Shown here piece by piece: positions 55,864 through 64,000 of a DNA stretch of 64,000 nucleotides (position 1 is the first letter of the stretch; each line of letters opens with the position of its first letter). Below the pieces are notes generated by a model. The model saw nothing but the letters and a program-made list of their open reading frames with translations, did not search any database and was not told where the DNA came from. The position numbers and the translations under genes are program-made. The DNA comes from DAOUJW01 sp965218945. Its GTDB lineage: Bacteria > Chloroflexota > Dehalococcoidia > Lucifugimonadales > UBA2985. Location: positions 2,976,001-3,040,000 of the forward strand of contig OZ244718.1 in assembly GCA_965218945.1 (NCBI GenBank), in the 5' to 3' direction.

Positions 55864-56160
55864 TTAGTGCTCTCCCTCTATAATCCAGATGGTGGTCTCC
55901 TGCGGCTCCAGTAGCAACTCCCCAATCTCGCTCAGCACAGACATCCTCTCCGGGTTGTTGTCGTAGGCCCTCCATGCGCCGAGGCTTATCCAGGTGCTTA
56001 TCACCAGACAAGCGCCGGGCTGGTCCACCGAGAAGAGGGTCTCGCCGGAGATGTAGCCCGGACTTCTGAGGGCCAGCCTGCGCAAATCTCTCAGCTTCTC
56101 CTGCAGAGCGGAGCGGTCTTCGTCCCTCACCACGCGCTTCATCAAGACTCTGACGGTCAT
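55864..56160 (-). CDS. Antibiotic biosynthesis monooxygenase (ABM)-domain protein
   Basis: 98 residues from ATG 56160 (MTVRVLMKRV). It has the ferredoxin-like ABM pattern: LQEKLRDLRRLALRSPGYISGETLFSVDQPGACLVISTWISLGAWRAYDNNPERM. These small dimeric proteins act as heme-degrading or quinol oxygenases, or have no known role. The metal-free His/Trp residues of IsdG are not clear here. Single gene. Confidence 0.75.
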   Translation of the reverse strand: MTVRVLMKRVVRDEDRSALQEKLRDLRRLALRSPGYISGETLFSVDQPGACLVISTWISLGAWRAYDNNPERMSVLSEIGELLLEPQETTIWIIEGEH

Positions 56161-56169
56161 GGCGGGCAC

Positions 56170-56702
56170 CTCGCCTTGGGTTTCCGTGCTAACCCTTCGT
56201 TGGACTATCGGGGCGCAGCCTGCTCAGGCAAGCGCAGGAGTCTCGTGCAAGTCGCTGCCTTGCCGGGCGAATCCGGCTATGGCTGGACTTGCGGCTCAAA
56301 CGCCTCTACTTGAATTTTAAGCTACATAGCTACACCAAGGCAAGGATTGGGGTGGTCTGATAAGGCATCAGCTTGTAGCTGAACGGCCGCGCTGTCCTAT
56401 TTCTAGAGGGTACAGGGAATTTATTGATTGAGACACTATCTCGCGCTCTGCATCTCCTTACTTGGCACACTGTTTGCCCCACTATTTGACAGCTTTTGCA
56501 GGCGCTATTCGTATCTGCATTATACGGATCTACGCGACATGCGTTCATTATTTGGCAGCCTGTTTGACAACAAACTTGTCACCATTGAGAACCCTTCCCC
56601 GCTCATGTGCACTGACAAGCTTACCTCCGAACCAAGTGCGATGGACAGGCCATTAGGAAATGGTGGCGCGGCCGGCAGTGGTTGGGAGAGAATAAGCCTT
56701 CA
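56170..56702. other. Large intergenic region, no convincing gene
   Basis: More than 500 bp upstream of the nuo promoter. Parts are AT-richer than the neighbours (56320-56620). Short open frames near 56428-56706 have unlikely compositions and no ribosome site. No tRNA, SRP or 6S pattern was recognised. Confidence 0.45.
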
Positions 56703-56731
56703 TTGACACGACTGGGAAGGGGTAGTATATT
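56703..56731 (+). promoter_or_regulatory. Promoter of the nuo operon
   Basis: TTGACA (56703-56708), 17-bp gap, TATATT (56726-56731), with a start expected near 56738 and a ~60-nt leader to the nuoA GTG. Near-consensus sigma-A type. Confidence 0.7.
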
Positions 56732-56796
56732 CTGGGTGCGGTCATTGATTCTACGGGTAATGGCCCCGTATAGAGTTGTTGCTTTGGGGGCTGTAA

Positions 56797-57168
56797 GTGG
56801 CGCCTGAAGGATTCACAATAAACTACACCGCGGTAGTGGTCACAGCAATTGTGGGCGCCATCGCAATGGGCATCATGTTTGCAGCGTCCTTCGTCTTGTC
56901 CCCAAAGAGGCGGTCCACGCTCAAGGATATGCCCTACGAGTGCGGCATCCCGCCGGAGCCTTACGCTTGGTCCCAGCTCCATATGCGGTACTACATCTTC
57001 GCTATCCTGTTCCTCATATTCGACGTTGAGGCCGTCTTCTTGTTTCCCTGGGCCGTCGTCTTCCTCACAAGCATAGAGGCGGTGTTCTACGAGATGCTCA
57101 TATTCATCGCCATTCTATTCTTCGGAATAGTTTACGGCTGGAGGAAGGGAGTGCTGCAATGGAGGTGA
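56797..57168 (+). CDS. nuoA: NADH-quinone oxidoreductase subunit A
   Basis: 123 residues from GTG 56797 (GGGGG upstream). Three membrane helices; the conserved loop KDMPYECGIPPEPYAWSQLHMRYYIFAILFLIFDVEAVFLFPWAV (about 46-90) is typical, with the Cys of ECG. It joins the hydrophilic arm to the membrane arm of complex I. It overlaps nuoB by 10 bp. Confidence 0.95.
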   Translation: MAPEGFTINYTAVVVTAIVGAIAMGIMFAASFVLSPKRRSTLKDMPYECGIPPEPYAWSQLHMRYYIFAILFLIFDVEAVFLFPWAVVFLTSIEAVFYEMLIFIAILFFGIVYGWRKGVLQWR

Positions 57169-57680
57169 CCACCGGAACAGGCAACCAAGAGCCTAGGAGC
57201 CTTCTCAACAGGGCCGCTCCGGGAATTTTGACGGGCAGGTCTGAGGAGCTCATTGCTCTGGCCAGGAAGTCGTCCCTGTGGCCCATGACATTCGGACTGG
57301 CCTGCTGCGCCATAGAGATGATCAGCACATACATGGCCCACCACGACCTGGACCGCTTCGGGATAGTCACCTGGCCTTCGCCACGGCAGTCGGACGTGAT
57401 GATTGTAGCGGGGACGGTGGTGAAGAAGATGGCGGAGCCGATAAAGATTCTCTACGAGCAAATGCCGGAACCCAAGTGGGTGATAGCAATGGGCAGCTGC
57501 GCCACCAACGGGGGGCCGTACTACAGGTCCTACTCCGTGGTCATGGGGGTCGACCACATCGTCCCTGTGGACGTGTACGTGCCCGGTTGCCCCCCAAGGC
57601 CGGAGGCCCTTATGGAGGGCATCTTGAAGCTCCAAGACAAGATCTCGCTGGACGCCAAAGAGCGTGGTCGAAAGGCGTAG
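57159..57680 (+). CDS. nuoB: NADH-quinone oxidoreductase subunit B
   Basis: 173 residues. It holds the N2 4Fe-4S cluster: FGLACCAIEM (double Cys), GSCATNGGPYY and VPGCPPRPEA supply the four cysteines. It lies next to the quinone site. ATG 57159. It overlaps nuoA and, by 17 bp, nuoC. Confidence 0.97.
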   Translation: MEVTTGTGNQEPRSLLNRAAPGILTGRSEELIALARKSSLWPMTFGLACCAIEMISTYMAHHDLDRFGIVTWPSPRQSDVMIVAGTVVKKMAEPIKILYEQMPEPKWVIAMGSCATNGGPYYRSYSVVMGVDHIVPVDVYVPGCPPRPEALMEGILKLQDKISLDAKERGRKA

Positions 57681-58176
57681 GCGGGAGCAGGCCACCCAGG
57701 CCCAAGTCACGCTGGACGAGAAGGGCCGCATCCTTGAAGGGCTGCTCCCCGACGCGCTGGGGGAATTTGAGCCGGAGATAGCGGCTTCCTTTGACCTTGT
57801 AGAGGTCACGGTCAAGCCCGATAGCGTCCCATCCGTGTGCTCGATCCTCAAAGAGAACCCGGATCTGGCCTTCGACTTCCTCTTGTGCCTGTGCGTGGTG
57901 GATTACGAGGAGCATCTCCAGGTGGTCTACCATCTGTACAGCACCGTCAAGAAGCACAAGATGGTGCTCAAGGCCAGCGTCCCCACGGAAGATCCCACTA
58001 TTCCCACCATCATATCGGTGTGGCCCGGAGCCGACTGGTTCGAGCGCGAGGGGCACGACCTTTTCGGGGTGGTCTTCGAAGGCCATCCCAACATGACGCC
58101 CCTTCTGCTGTACGAGGGGTTCGAGGGATACCCCGGTCGGAAGAGCTATGATTTCAACGACTACACCGAATGGTAG
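57664..58176 (+). CDS. nuoC: NADH-quinone oxidoreductase subunit C
   Basis: 170 residues from GTG 57664. The family segment SVWPGADWFEREGHDLFGVVFEGHPNMTPLLLYEGFEGYPGRKSY lies near the C-terminus (about 118-165), with EREGHDLFG in place of the more usual EREVYDLFG. Separate from nuoD, not fused as in some bacteria. Confidence 0.94.
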   Translation: MVERRRREQATQAQVTLDEKGRILEGLLPDALGEFEPEIAASFDLVEVTVKPDSVPSVCSILKENPDLAFDFLLCLCVVDYEEHLQVVYHLYSTVKKHKMVLKASVPTEDPTIPTIISVWPGADWFEREGHDLFGVVFEGHPNMTPLLLYEGFEGYPGRKSYDFNDYTEW

Positions 58177-58195
58177 CTAAGGACTTGGTGACGCA

Positions 58196-59308
58196 GTGAG
58201 CACGGAGAACCAACTGGACATGGTCCAGATGATGGTCAACATGGGGCCTCAGCACCCCAGCACTCACGGCGTCTTCCGTATGCTTCTCTGGGTAGACGGA
58301 GAGCGCATTGTGGACGTTGAGCCGCACATTGGGTACCTCCACAGAGGCGCGGAGAAGCTGTGCGAGGGGGAGCTTTACGCCCAGATAGTCACCCTCTTCG
58401 ACCGCCTGGACTACATATCCAACTTCAACAACGAGCTGGTCTTCTGCATGGCGACGGAGAAGCTCATGGGCCTGGAGATCCCCGAACGAGCGGAGTACAT
58501 CCGCGTGCTCATGTGCGAGCTGAACCGCGTAGCCAGCCATCTTCTCTTCTTTGGGACAATGGGGCTGGACGTTGGGGCCATGACTCCGGTCATGTACACG
58601 TTCCGGGACAGGGAGAAGATCCAGTCCCTCTTCGAGGCCGTGAGCGGCGCTCGGATGATGCACAACTACATACGCATAGGAGGCGTCAAGAACGACCTGC
58701 CGGACGACTTCTCCCAGCACATGGCCCGGCTCATCCCGGAGATCAAGCAGGGAATCGATGAGGCGGACAGGCTGCTGAGCTTCAGCGAGATATTCCTGGC
58801 CCGCACCAAGGGCATCGGGGTCATTGACGCGGAGACGGCCATAGCCAACGGGATGAGTGGCCCTTCTCTGAGAGCCACCGGGGTGCCTATGGACGTGCGA
58901 AAGGACGAGCCGTACTCCGTGTACGACCGCTTCGATTTCGGCATCCCCATCGGCGAGAAAGGCGACTGCTGGGACAGGTTCTATGTTCGCGTGGAGGAGA
59001 TGCGGCAGTCCCTCCGCATCATCGAGCAGGCGATGGACCAGATTGAGGCCGGGCCGGTGGCGGTCCCCGTCAGGATTGTACTCCGACCTCCCGAGGGCGA
59101 GGTGTACGTGCGTGCCGAGAACCCCCGGGGCGAGATAGGAGTGTACCTTGTGAGCAAGGGGGCAGACAGGCCCTACCGCGTGAAGGTGCGCCCGCCCTCT
59201 TTCTGCAACCTGATGTCCCTGAAGCACCTGCTCAAGGACTGCTACGTGGCCGACTCCGTGGTGATACTCGGCTCCTTGGACGTGGTGCTCGGAGAGGTGG
59301 ACCGGTGA
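58196..59308 (+). CDS. nuoD: NADH-quinone oxidoreductase subunit D
   Basis: 370 residues from GTG 58196. QHPSTHGVFRMLLWVDGERI (about 19-38) and PHIGYLHRGAEKL, with the quinone-site His and Tyr region, are intact; the C-terminus ends VVLGEVDR as usual. It forms the quinone pocket with NuoB. The 3' end overlaps nuoH by 4 bp, so nothing (no E, F or G) lies between. Confidence 0.96.
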   Translation: MSTENQLDMVQMMVNMGPQHPSTHGVFRMLLWVDGERIVDVEPHIGYLHRGAEKLCEGELYAQIVTLFDRLDYISNFNNELVFCMATEKLMGLEIPERAEYIRVLMCELNRVASHLLFFGTMGLDVGAMTPVMYTFRDREKIQSLFEAVSGARMMHNYIRIGGVKNDLPDDFSQHMARLIPEIKQGIDEADRLLSFSEIFLARTKGIGVIDAETAIANGMSGPSLRATGVPMDVRKDEPYSVYDRFDFGIPIGEKGDCWDRFYVRVEEMRQSLRIIEQAMDQIEAGPVAVPVRIVLRPPEGEVYVRAENPRGEIGVYLVSKGADRPYRVKVRPPSFCNLMSLKHLLKDCYVADSVVILGSLDVVLGEVDR

Positions 59309-60423
59309 ACCTCTTGGACGTGGGCATACTGGTCGTGCTCGTCCTGGTGCTGCTGACGGCCCTGTCCGTCGTTGTCCTCTCCCTGACGTGGCTCGAGAGG
59401 AAGTTCCTGGGTCGCATTCAGATGCGGATGGGCCCCACGCGCGTCGGTCCTTTCGGGCTGCTCCAGCCGGTTGCCGACGCCATCAAGCTCATGTCCAAGG
59501 AGGATATACTGCCGGGAGAGGTGAACCGGGCGGTGTACTGGGTGGCTCCTCTAGCCGTGTTTGTGCCCACCTTTATGATATGGGTCACCATCCCCTTTGC
59601 AAGGGACGTGGTCATACGCAACCTGGAGATGGGCCTTTTCTACATTGTAGCTCTTTCGGTGCTGTCCATAGTGGGTCTTGTGTGCGCGGGCTGGGCCTCC
59701 GCAAACAAGTACGCCGTGCTGGGAGGGTTCAGGGCGGCCGCGCAGCTAATAAGCTACGAGATTCCCCTGATACTAGCGGTCCTGGGCGTAGCGATGCTGG
59801 GCCAGACCCTCAACATAGAGGAGGTTGTGGAGAACCAGTCGCCCGTCCCGTACATCCTGATTCAGCCCCTCGGGATGGTGATATTCCTCATCGCCGGACT
59901 GGCGGAGCTTGGGCGCACCCCCTTCGACATTCATCCGGCGGAGTCGGAGGTTGTGGGCGGCCCCTTCGTGGAGTACAGCGGGGCGCACTGGTCCGTGTTC
60001 TTCCTGGCCGAGTACATCAACACCTTCGCCATCGCTGCCCTGACCGTGCTCCTGTTCCTGGGAGGCTGGCGCATCCCGTTCGTCTCCGACGACCTCACGG
60101 TGGCCGGAGTCGGAGTGTTCCTGGTGAAGACGTACATGGTCATCCTTGTCATATTCTGGATACGCGGCACCTTTCCGCGACTGCGCATCGATCAGCTGAT
60201 GAGCCTGGGATGGAAGGTGCTGGTGCCACTGTCGTTCGTGAACATCATCATAACCGGAGTGTACCTGTTCTACGGCTGGCCCGCCTGGACCCTTACCATC
60301 ATGTCGCTGGGCATTCTGGTCGGGACCGCTTGGGGTCTGAGCAAGCGCATGAAGACGCTTCCTGCGCACGAGAACACGGTGCGTCTGTACACTCCGCCGC
60401 AGGAGGTGGGCGATGCCAGGTGA
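59305..60423 (+). CDS. nuoH: NADH-quinone oxidoreductase subunit H
   Basis: 372 residues, eight or nine helices. LTWLERKFLGRIQMRMGPTRVGPFGLLQPVADAIKLMSKEDILP near the N-terminus and AELGRTPFDIHPAESEVVGG later are family signatures. It forms the quinone entry channel. The ATGA-like overlap with nuoD gives coupling. The C-terminal tail (YTPPQEVGDAR) is a little longer than usual. Confidence 0.96.
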   Translation: MNLLDVGILVVLVLVLLTALSVVVLSLTWLERKFLGRIQMRMGPTRVGPFGLLQPVADAIKLMSKEDILPGEVNRAVYWVAPLAVFVPTFMIWVTIPFARDVVIRNLEMGLFYIVALSVLSIVGLVCAGWASANKYAVLGGFRAAAQLISYEIPLILAVLGVAMLGQTLNIEEVVENQSPVPYILIQPLGMVIFLIAGLAELGRTPFDIHPAESEVVGGPFVEYSGAHWSVFFLAEYINTFAIAALTVLLFLGGWRIPFVSDDLTVAGVGVFLVKTYMVILVIFWIRGTFPRLRIDQLMSLGWKVLVPLSFVNIIITGVYLFYGWPAWTLTIMSLGILVGTAWGLSKRMKTLPAHENTVRLYTPPQEVGDAR

Positions 60424-60477
60424 TGTCAAAGTTATGCTTGTCGCAGCCGTCTTGCAGTCGTCCGAAGGAGGTAGCAA

Positions 60478-60975
60478 ATGCTTGGCAATCTGAAGGGCCT
60501 TGTGGTGACTCTGACCACCCTGTTCCGCAAGCCGGTGACATACCAGTACCCTGCCGCCCACAAGCCCATTGAGCCGCGCTACATGGGCTTTCCCGTCCTT
60601 ACCTGGGACCAGCAGGTGGGCGAGCCGTACTGCACCGGCTGCATGGTGTGCGTACGCTACTGCCCCACGCAGTGCATGTCCGCGGTGATGAAGGACAATC
60701 CGCTTCACGCCGACGGCCAGAGCTCCCGCCGGAAGATAGTGGACAGCTTCGAGATAAACCTGGGCCGGTGCATCGTGTGCGGGATATGCGTGGACGTGTG
60801 CAACTTCGACGCCATTGAGATGAGCCACGAGCACGAGATGAGCAAATTCGCCCGCAACGACAATCGCACGGACCTTGAAAAACTGCTCGACATGGGCAAG
60901 AGCTACCAGCAGGAGGTTGGCTGGAGACCCAAGAAGGGAGCCGAGGAAGAGGAAGCCGCGGAGACCGAGAGCTAA
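60478..60975 (+). CDS. nuoI: NADH-quinone oxidoreductase subunit I
   Basis: 165 residues. Two 4Fe-4S motifs: CTGCMVCVRYCPTQC (about 60-74) and CIVCGICVDVCNFDAI (about 100-115); the second ends CN where many have CP. GGAGGTAGCAA precedes ATG 60478. It carries electrons to NuoB and would here be the entry point of electrons, because the NADH module is missing. The C-terminus is acidic. Confidence 0.95.
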   Translation: MLGNLKGLVVTLTTLFRKPVTYQYPAAHKPIEPRYMGFPVLTWDQQVGEPYCTGCMVCVRYCPTQCMSAVMKDNPLHADGQSSRRKIVDSFEINLGRCIVCGICVDVCNFDAIEMSHEHEMSKFARNDNRTDLEKLLDMGKSYQQEVGWRPKKGAEEEEAAETES

Positions 60976-60977
60976 AT

Positions 60978-61466
60978 ATGACAATAGCCGTATTCTACGT
61001 CCTGGCGGCGATCTGCCTGGGAGGCGCCCTGGGAGTGGTGATGACGCGTAACGTAGTGTACGCCGCGTTGCTGCTCCTCCTCTCTCTGTTGGGCGTGGCT
61101 GGTCTATACCTGCTTCTGCTGGCTGAGTTCCTGGCGCTTGTCCAGATACTCATCTACGGAGGCGCTATCACTATAGTCGCGCTTTTCGTCATTATGCTGA
61201 CGCGCCAACAGGAGTTCCGGTCCATGACGGACAACCCCCAGTGGCCGCTGGCGGCGGTTGTTGCGATAGCGGTGTTCGCGGTGCTGTTTGCGGCAATGAG
61301 AGAGGGTAGTCCCTTCGCAAGCGAGCGGGGGTCGCTGGGATTTGCGGAGCTTGGGGACAGCCTCTTTGCGCAGTGGGCCGTTCCCTTCGAGATCGCTTCT
61401 CTGGTGCTGCTGGTTGCCCTGATTGGGGCCATCGTCATCGCGCGGGAAGGCGGTGAAGAGGAGTGA
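60978..61466 (+). CDS. nuoJ: NADH-quinone oxidoreductase subunit J
   Basis: 162 residues, five helices. LGVVMTRNVVYAALLLLLSLLGVAGLYLLLLAEFLALVQILIYGGAITIVALFVIML is the NuoJ signature. ATG 60978, 2 bp after the nuoI stop; it overlaps nuoK by 4 bp. Confidence 0.94.
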   Translation: MTIAVFYVLAAICLGGALGVVMTRNVVYAALLLLLSLLGVAGLYLLLLAEFLALVQILIYGGAITIVALFVIMLTRQQEFRSMTDNPQWPLAAVVAIAVFAVLFAAMREGSPFASERGSLGFAELGDSLFAQWAVPFEIASLVLLVALIGAIVIAREGGEEE

Positions 61467-61774
61467 CGATCACCCTGCTCCACTTCCAGGTGCTCAGCGC
61501 GGCCCTCTTCTCCATAGGGATATACGGTGTGCTCGCGCGGCGCAGCGCGGTGCTCATTCTGCTGGCCCTTGAGCTTATGCTGAACGCCGTCAACATCAAC
61601 CTGATAGCGTATGCAGCGTACATAGAGGATATCCGGGCTACCGGACAGGTCATCGCAATATTCGTCATTACCGTTGCGGCAGCGGAGGTGGGACTGGCAA
61701 TGGCCATAATCCTGCGTCTGTTCCGCAACCGCGCTTCGGTGGATGTGGATGAGGTGGACATTATGAAATGGTAG
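61463..61774 (+). CDS. nuoK: NADH-quinone oxidoreductase subunit K
   Basis: 103 residues from GTG 61463, three helices. ALFSIGIYGVLARRSAVLILLALELMLNAVNINLIAY has the two conserved Glu-bearing helices (LELMLNA). FVITVAAAEVGLAMAIILRLFR closes the protein. A proton-channel subunit of the membrane arm. Confidence 0.95.
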   Translation: MTITLLHFQVLSAALFSIGIYGVLARRSAVLILLALELMLNAVNINLIAYAAYIEDIRATGQVIAIFVITVAAAEVGLAMAIILRLFRNRASVDVDEVDIMKW

Positions 61775-61787
61775 GTGCTCTACACCA

Positions 61788-63680
61788 ATGCCGGAGACAA
61801 GCAACTCGATGATTGGGATGGTACCAGCAGCATGGCTGGCGCCTGTATTTTGCTTAGCCGCCTTTACGGTCATTGCGGTTCTTGGCCGGTTCCTCCCGCG
61901 ACAGGGGGCGCACCTGTCCGTTCTGGCTATTCTGGCGGGCTTTGGCGTCTTCTGGTACGTTCTAACGGGCTTCCTCTCCTCGGGAGGGGGAACCTACCAG
62001 TTACAATGGTTCACCGTGGGCGATGTCACCCTATCCTGGGGCATCATAGTGGACGAGCTTTCCATTGTTATGCTGGGGCTTGTGACCCTGGTCGCGCTGG
62101 CAGTCCAGGTGTACTCCCTCAGCTACATGAAGGACGAGCCGGCCTTCGGATGGTACTTCGCCGTCCACTCACTGTTCGCCGCCGCCATGCTGACCCTGAT
62201 TCTCGCGGACAACTTCCTTCTCCTGTACATCGCATGGGAGCTGGTGGGCCTCTGCTCCTACCTGTTGATAGGCTTCTGGTATCAGCGCCGCTCTGCGGCC
62301 GAGGCGGCCAAAAAGGCCTTTATCACCACGCGGATTGGCGACGTGGGTCTTCTCATAGGCATCCTGCTGCTGTTCAACGAGACGGGCACTTTCGACATTG
62401 CCACCATAATCCACGTTGCCGAGCAGGGCGCAATAAGCTCCGGCACGCTGACGGCGGCGCTGCTGCTCATCTTCCTGGGCGCAATGGGCAAGTCCGCCCA
62501 GTTCCCGCTGCACGTTTGGCTGCCCGACGCCATGGAGGGTCCGACGCCGGTCAGCGCTCTCATCCACGCAGCGACGATGGTGGTTGCAGGCGTCTTCCTG
62601 GTGGCCCGCATATTCCCCCTCTTCGTCCTCTCGCCCGACGCGATGCTGGTGGTGGCCGTCATTGGCCTCACTACGGCCCTCGTCGCGGCGGCAATGGCCC
62701 TTGTGATGACCGACCTCAAGCGGGTGCTGGCCTACTCCACCATAAGCCACCTGGGATTTATGATGCTGGCCCTGGGAGCGGGCGGATACACCGCCGCTAT
62801 CTTCCACCTCGTGGCCCACGCCTTCGCGAAGGCGCTGCTCTTCCTGGGCGCCGGCAGCGTCACCCACGGCACCGACAAGACGGACATCCGGGACATGGGC
62901 GGCCTGCGAAAGCGAATGCCCCTGACCTTCGTCACCTTCGGCATCGGCGCGCTGGCCCTGGCGGGCATACCGCCCCTGGGCGGGTTCTTCAGCAAGGACG
63001 AGATCCTGGTGGCAGTGCTGGACGGCAGGCATCCGATATTCTTTGTGCTGGTCCTGGTCGCCGCGCTTATGAGCGCGCTGTACATGGCTCGCGTCTTCTT
63101 CCTGGTGTTCTTCGGAGAGCTTAAACGTGAAAACAACCGCGCTCACGAGTCGCCTCTGCTTATGGTGCTCCCCCTGGCGGTGCTGGCTGTCCTCGCTCTG
63201 ACCGCCGGCCTATTGGCGCCTGCCTGGACGTCGGACTACCAGGGGTTTGGCGCGTGGCTCTTCCACGATGAGCCTCACGCCTACAAGGTGAACGTCATGG
63301 TCATGGCGCTGTCCGTAGCGCTGGCCGTGGGCGGCTTCGCCCTGGGCTGGGCGCTCTACGTGAAGGGGTCGCTGTCCCCGGACCGCATACGACAGCAGAT
63401 GTCGGGCCTGCACACGCTGACGGTCAACAAGTTCTACATCGACGAGCTGTACCAGTGGGGCATCGACCGCGTCGTTCTGGTCTTCGCCAACTTCATGGCC
63501 ATCTTCGACCGCATTGTGGTGAACGATACGGGGGTGAACGGCACGGGACGCTCGGTGCTCCTGTCGGGATTGCGGCTGCGGTACATAGAGACGGGCAAGG
63601 TGTACAACTACGCCCTCGGGATGGGCGTTGGCGTGGTGGTGATAGCCTTGATATGGTGGCTGGCGTTGCCCTATGTCTGA
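61788..63680 (+). CDS. nuoL: NADH-quinone oxidoreductase subunit L
   Basis: 630 residues, antiporter-like with about 15-16 helices and the lateral C-terminal helix. LLYIAWELVGLCSYLLIGFW (helix 5), WLPDAMEGPTPVSALIHAATMVVAGVFLVARI, and FHLVAHAFAKALLFLGAGSVTHGTDKTDIRDMGGLRKRMP are the family motifs; the Lys and Glu needed for proton transfer are visible in these. ATG 61788. Confidence 0.96.
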   Translation: MPETSNSMIGMVPAAWLAPVFCLAAFTVIAVLGRFLPRQGAHLSVLAILAGFGVFWYVLTGFLSSGGGTYQLQWFTVGDVTLSWGIIVDELSIVMLGLVTLVALAVQVYSLSYMKDEPAFGWYFAVHSLFAAAMLTLILADNFLLLYIAWELVGLCSYLLIGFWYQRRSAAEAAKKAFITTRIGDVGLLIGILLLFNETGTFDIATIIHVAEQGAISSGTLTAALLLIFLGAMGKSAQFPLHVWLPDAMEGPTPVSALIHAATMVVAGVFLVARIFPLFVLSPDAMLVVAVIGLTTALVAAAMALVMTDLKRVLAYSTISHLGFMMLALGAGGYTAAIFHLVAHAFAKALLFLGAGSVTHGTDKTDIRDMGGLRKRMPLTFVTFGIGALALAGIPPLGGFFSKDEILVAVLDGRHPIFFVLVLVAALMSALYMARVFFLVFFGELKRENNRAHESPLLMVLPLAVLAVLALTAGLLAPAWTSDYQGFGAWLFHDEPHAYKVNVMVMALSVALAVGGFALGWALYVKGSLSPDRIRQQMSGLHTLTVNKFYIDELYQWGIDRVVLVFANFMAIFDRIVVNDTGVNGTGRSVLLSGLRLRYIETGKVYNYALGMGVGVVVIALIWWLALPYV

Positions 63681-63695
63681 CAAATCTAGGTGGAG

Positions 63696-64000
63696 ATGAC
63701 CTTGGACTCGCTTGATTCATACGTCCTGTTTGCGCTGGTGGCGATCCCCTTCGCGTGGGGGCTCGCAATTGCCCTCTTGCCGCCGGAGAGCCGTCAGGCC
63801 ATCCGGGTCTTGTCGGTGGCGGTGTCCCTGGTTCTCCTGGCCCTGTCCACCTACGTCTTCCTGGGATACGACAAGGAAGCGGCCGGGTACCAGTTTATGC
63901 GGGAGTTCCAGTGGCTTGACTCCCTGGGCATCGCGCTTGCGCTGGGCGTGGATGGCATCTCCGTCCCGATGGTTTTCCTGACCGGCATAGTGACCTTTAC
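63696..64000 (+). CDS. nuoM: NADH-quinone oxidoreductase subunit M, 3' truncated by window edge
   Basis: First ~101 residues from ATG 63696 with GGTGG before it. The start (MTLDSLDSYVLFALVAIPFA) and DSLGIALALGVDGISVPMVFLTGIVTFT match the N-terminal helices and the GVDGIS(L/V)P(M/L) motif of NuoM. The frame is open to the window end. nuoN is expected next. Confidence 0.9.
   Translation, partial: MTLDSLDSYVLFALVAIPFAWGLAIALLPPESRQAIRVLSVAVSLVLLALSTYVFLGYDKEAAGYQFMREFQWLDSLGIALALGVDGISVPMVFLTGIVTF

Noticed and set aside
56170..56702. tRNA, SRP RNA or 6S RNA in the large gap before nuoA
   Set aside because: No cloverleaf T-arm (GTTCGAATC-like) or other conserved core was found.
61775..63124. 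449-codon frame overlapping nuoL
   Set aside because: Out-of-frame shadow rich in Arg/Gly/Pro; nuoL motifs are in the other frame.

Overview
The window is a GC-rich bacterial chromosome segment with dense single-copy housekeeping genes broken up by small accessory patches. The gene set suggests a menaquinone-using bacterium of the Chloroflexota (Dehalococcoidia/SAR202-like). It includes UbiA/UbiX/UbiE-type quinone genes, cytochrome c maturation genes ccmABCD, a complex I operon with no NADH module, a Ycf45-like R3H ATPase, a receiver-DUF3052 fusion, and dnaA next to obg-nadD-pyrE. The taxonomic placement is inference: no rRNA or tRNA gene was seen.

Layout. Bases 1-4.5 kb (+) carry ubiA (5' truncated), ubiX, ubiE, tenA, a small gene, dcd and a homocysteine methyltransferase-like gene. 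At 4.5-5.7 kb is scar DNA with a partial copy of the uvrA 3' end and a small lipoprotein gene. uvrA itself is at 5.7-8.6 kb (-). At 8.7-11 kb a DUF433/PIN-like toxin-antitoxin pair is interrupted by an IS630-type element. ccmABCD follows (-), then a second intact pair of the same toxin-antitoxin type (13.9-15.0 kb), an Fe-S assembly pair (MIP18-like and Mrp-like), thpR, and a TPP-enzyme gene broken by one in-frame TAG. A long minus-strand run from 25.6 down to 19.1 kb holds pdxS, pdxT, an acetyltransferase-like gene, a Ycf45-like ATPase, tmk, a receiver-DUF3052 gene and an amidohydrolase.

From 26 to 40 kb the region is mixed: two MFS transporters around an 18-codon cysteine-rich ORF, a type II restriction-modification pair, a voltage-gated sodium-channel-like protein, a HEPN-like protein, cysteine synthase/MoeB-like/Rrf2, a Fic protein, rplY, and an 818-bp element with IS6-type ends and an 8-bp target duplication that carries a nuclease-like gene and no recognisable transposase. 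Then come fmt, dnaA, obg, nadD and pyrE.

From 44.5 to 56 kb there are a MaoC-type hydratase, DUF3800 and GIY-YIG proteins, a lone xanthine-dehydrogenase-family large subunit, a collagen-like lipoprotein with a strong terminator, a TPR lipoprotein, a DinB-like protein, tandem inverted-repeat elements, and two acyl-CoA dehydrogenases. From 56.7 kb to the end is nuoABCDHIJKLM with no nuoE, nuoF or nuoG, behind a near-consensus promoter. The quinone genes, ccm genes and complex I together point to a menaquinone-based respiratory chain with c-type cytochromes.

The most notable observations are the IS6-ended nuclease element (38447-39264), the IS630 insertion whose removal restores the toxin frame exactly, the amber codon in the TPP enzyme, the 18-residue cysteine peptide, the repeat insertion in thymidylate kinase, and the promoter-hairpin unit at 45.7 kb.
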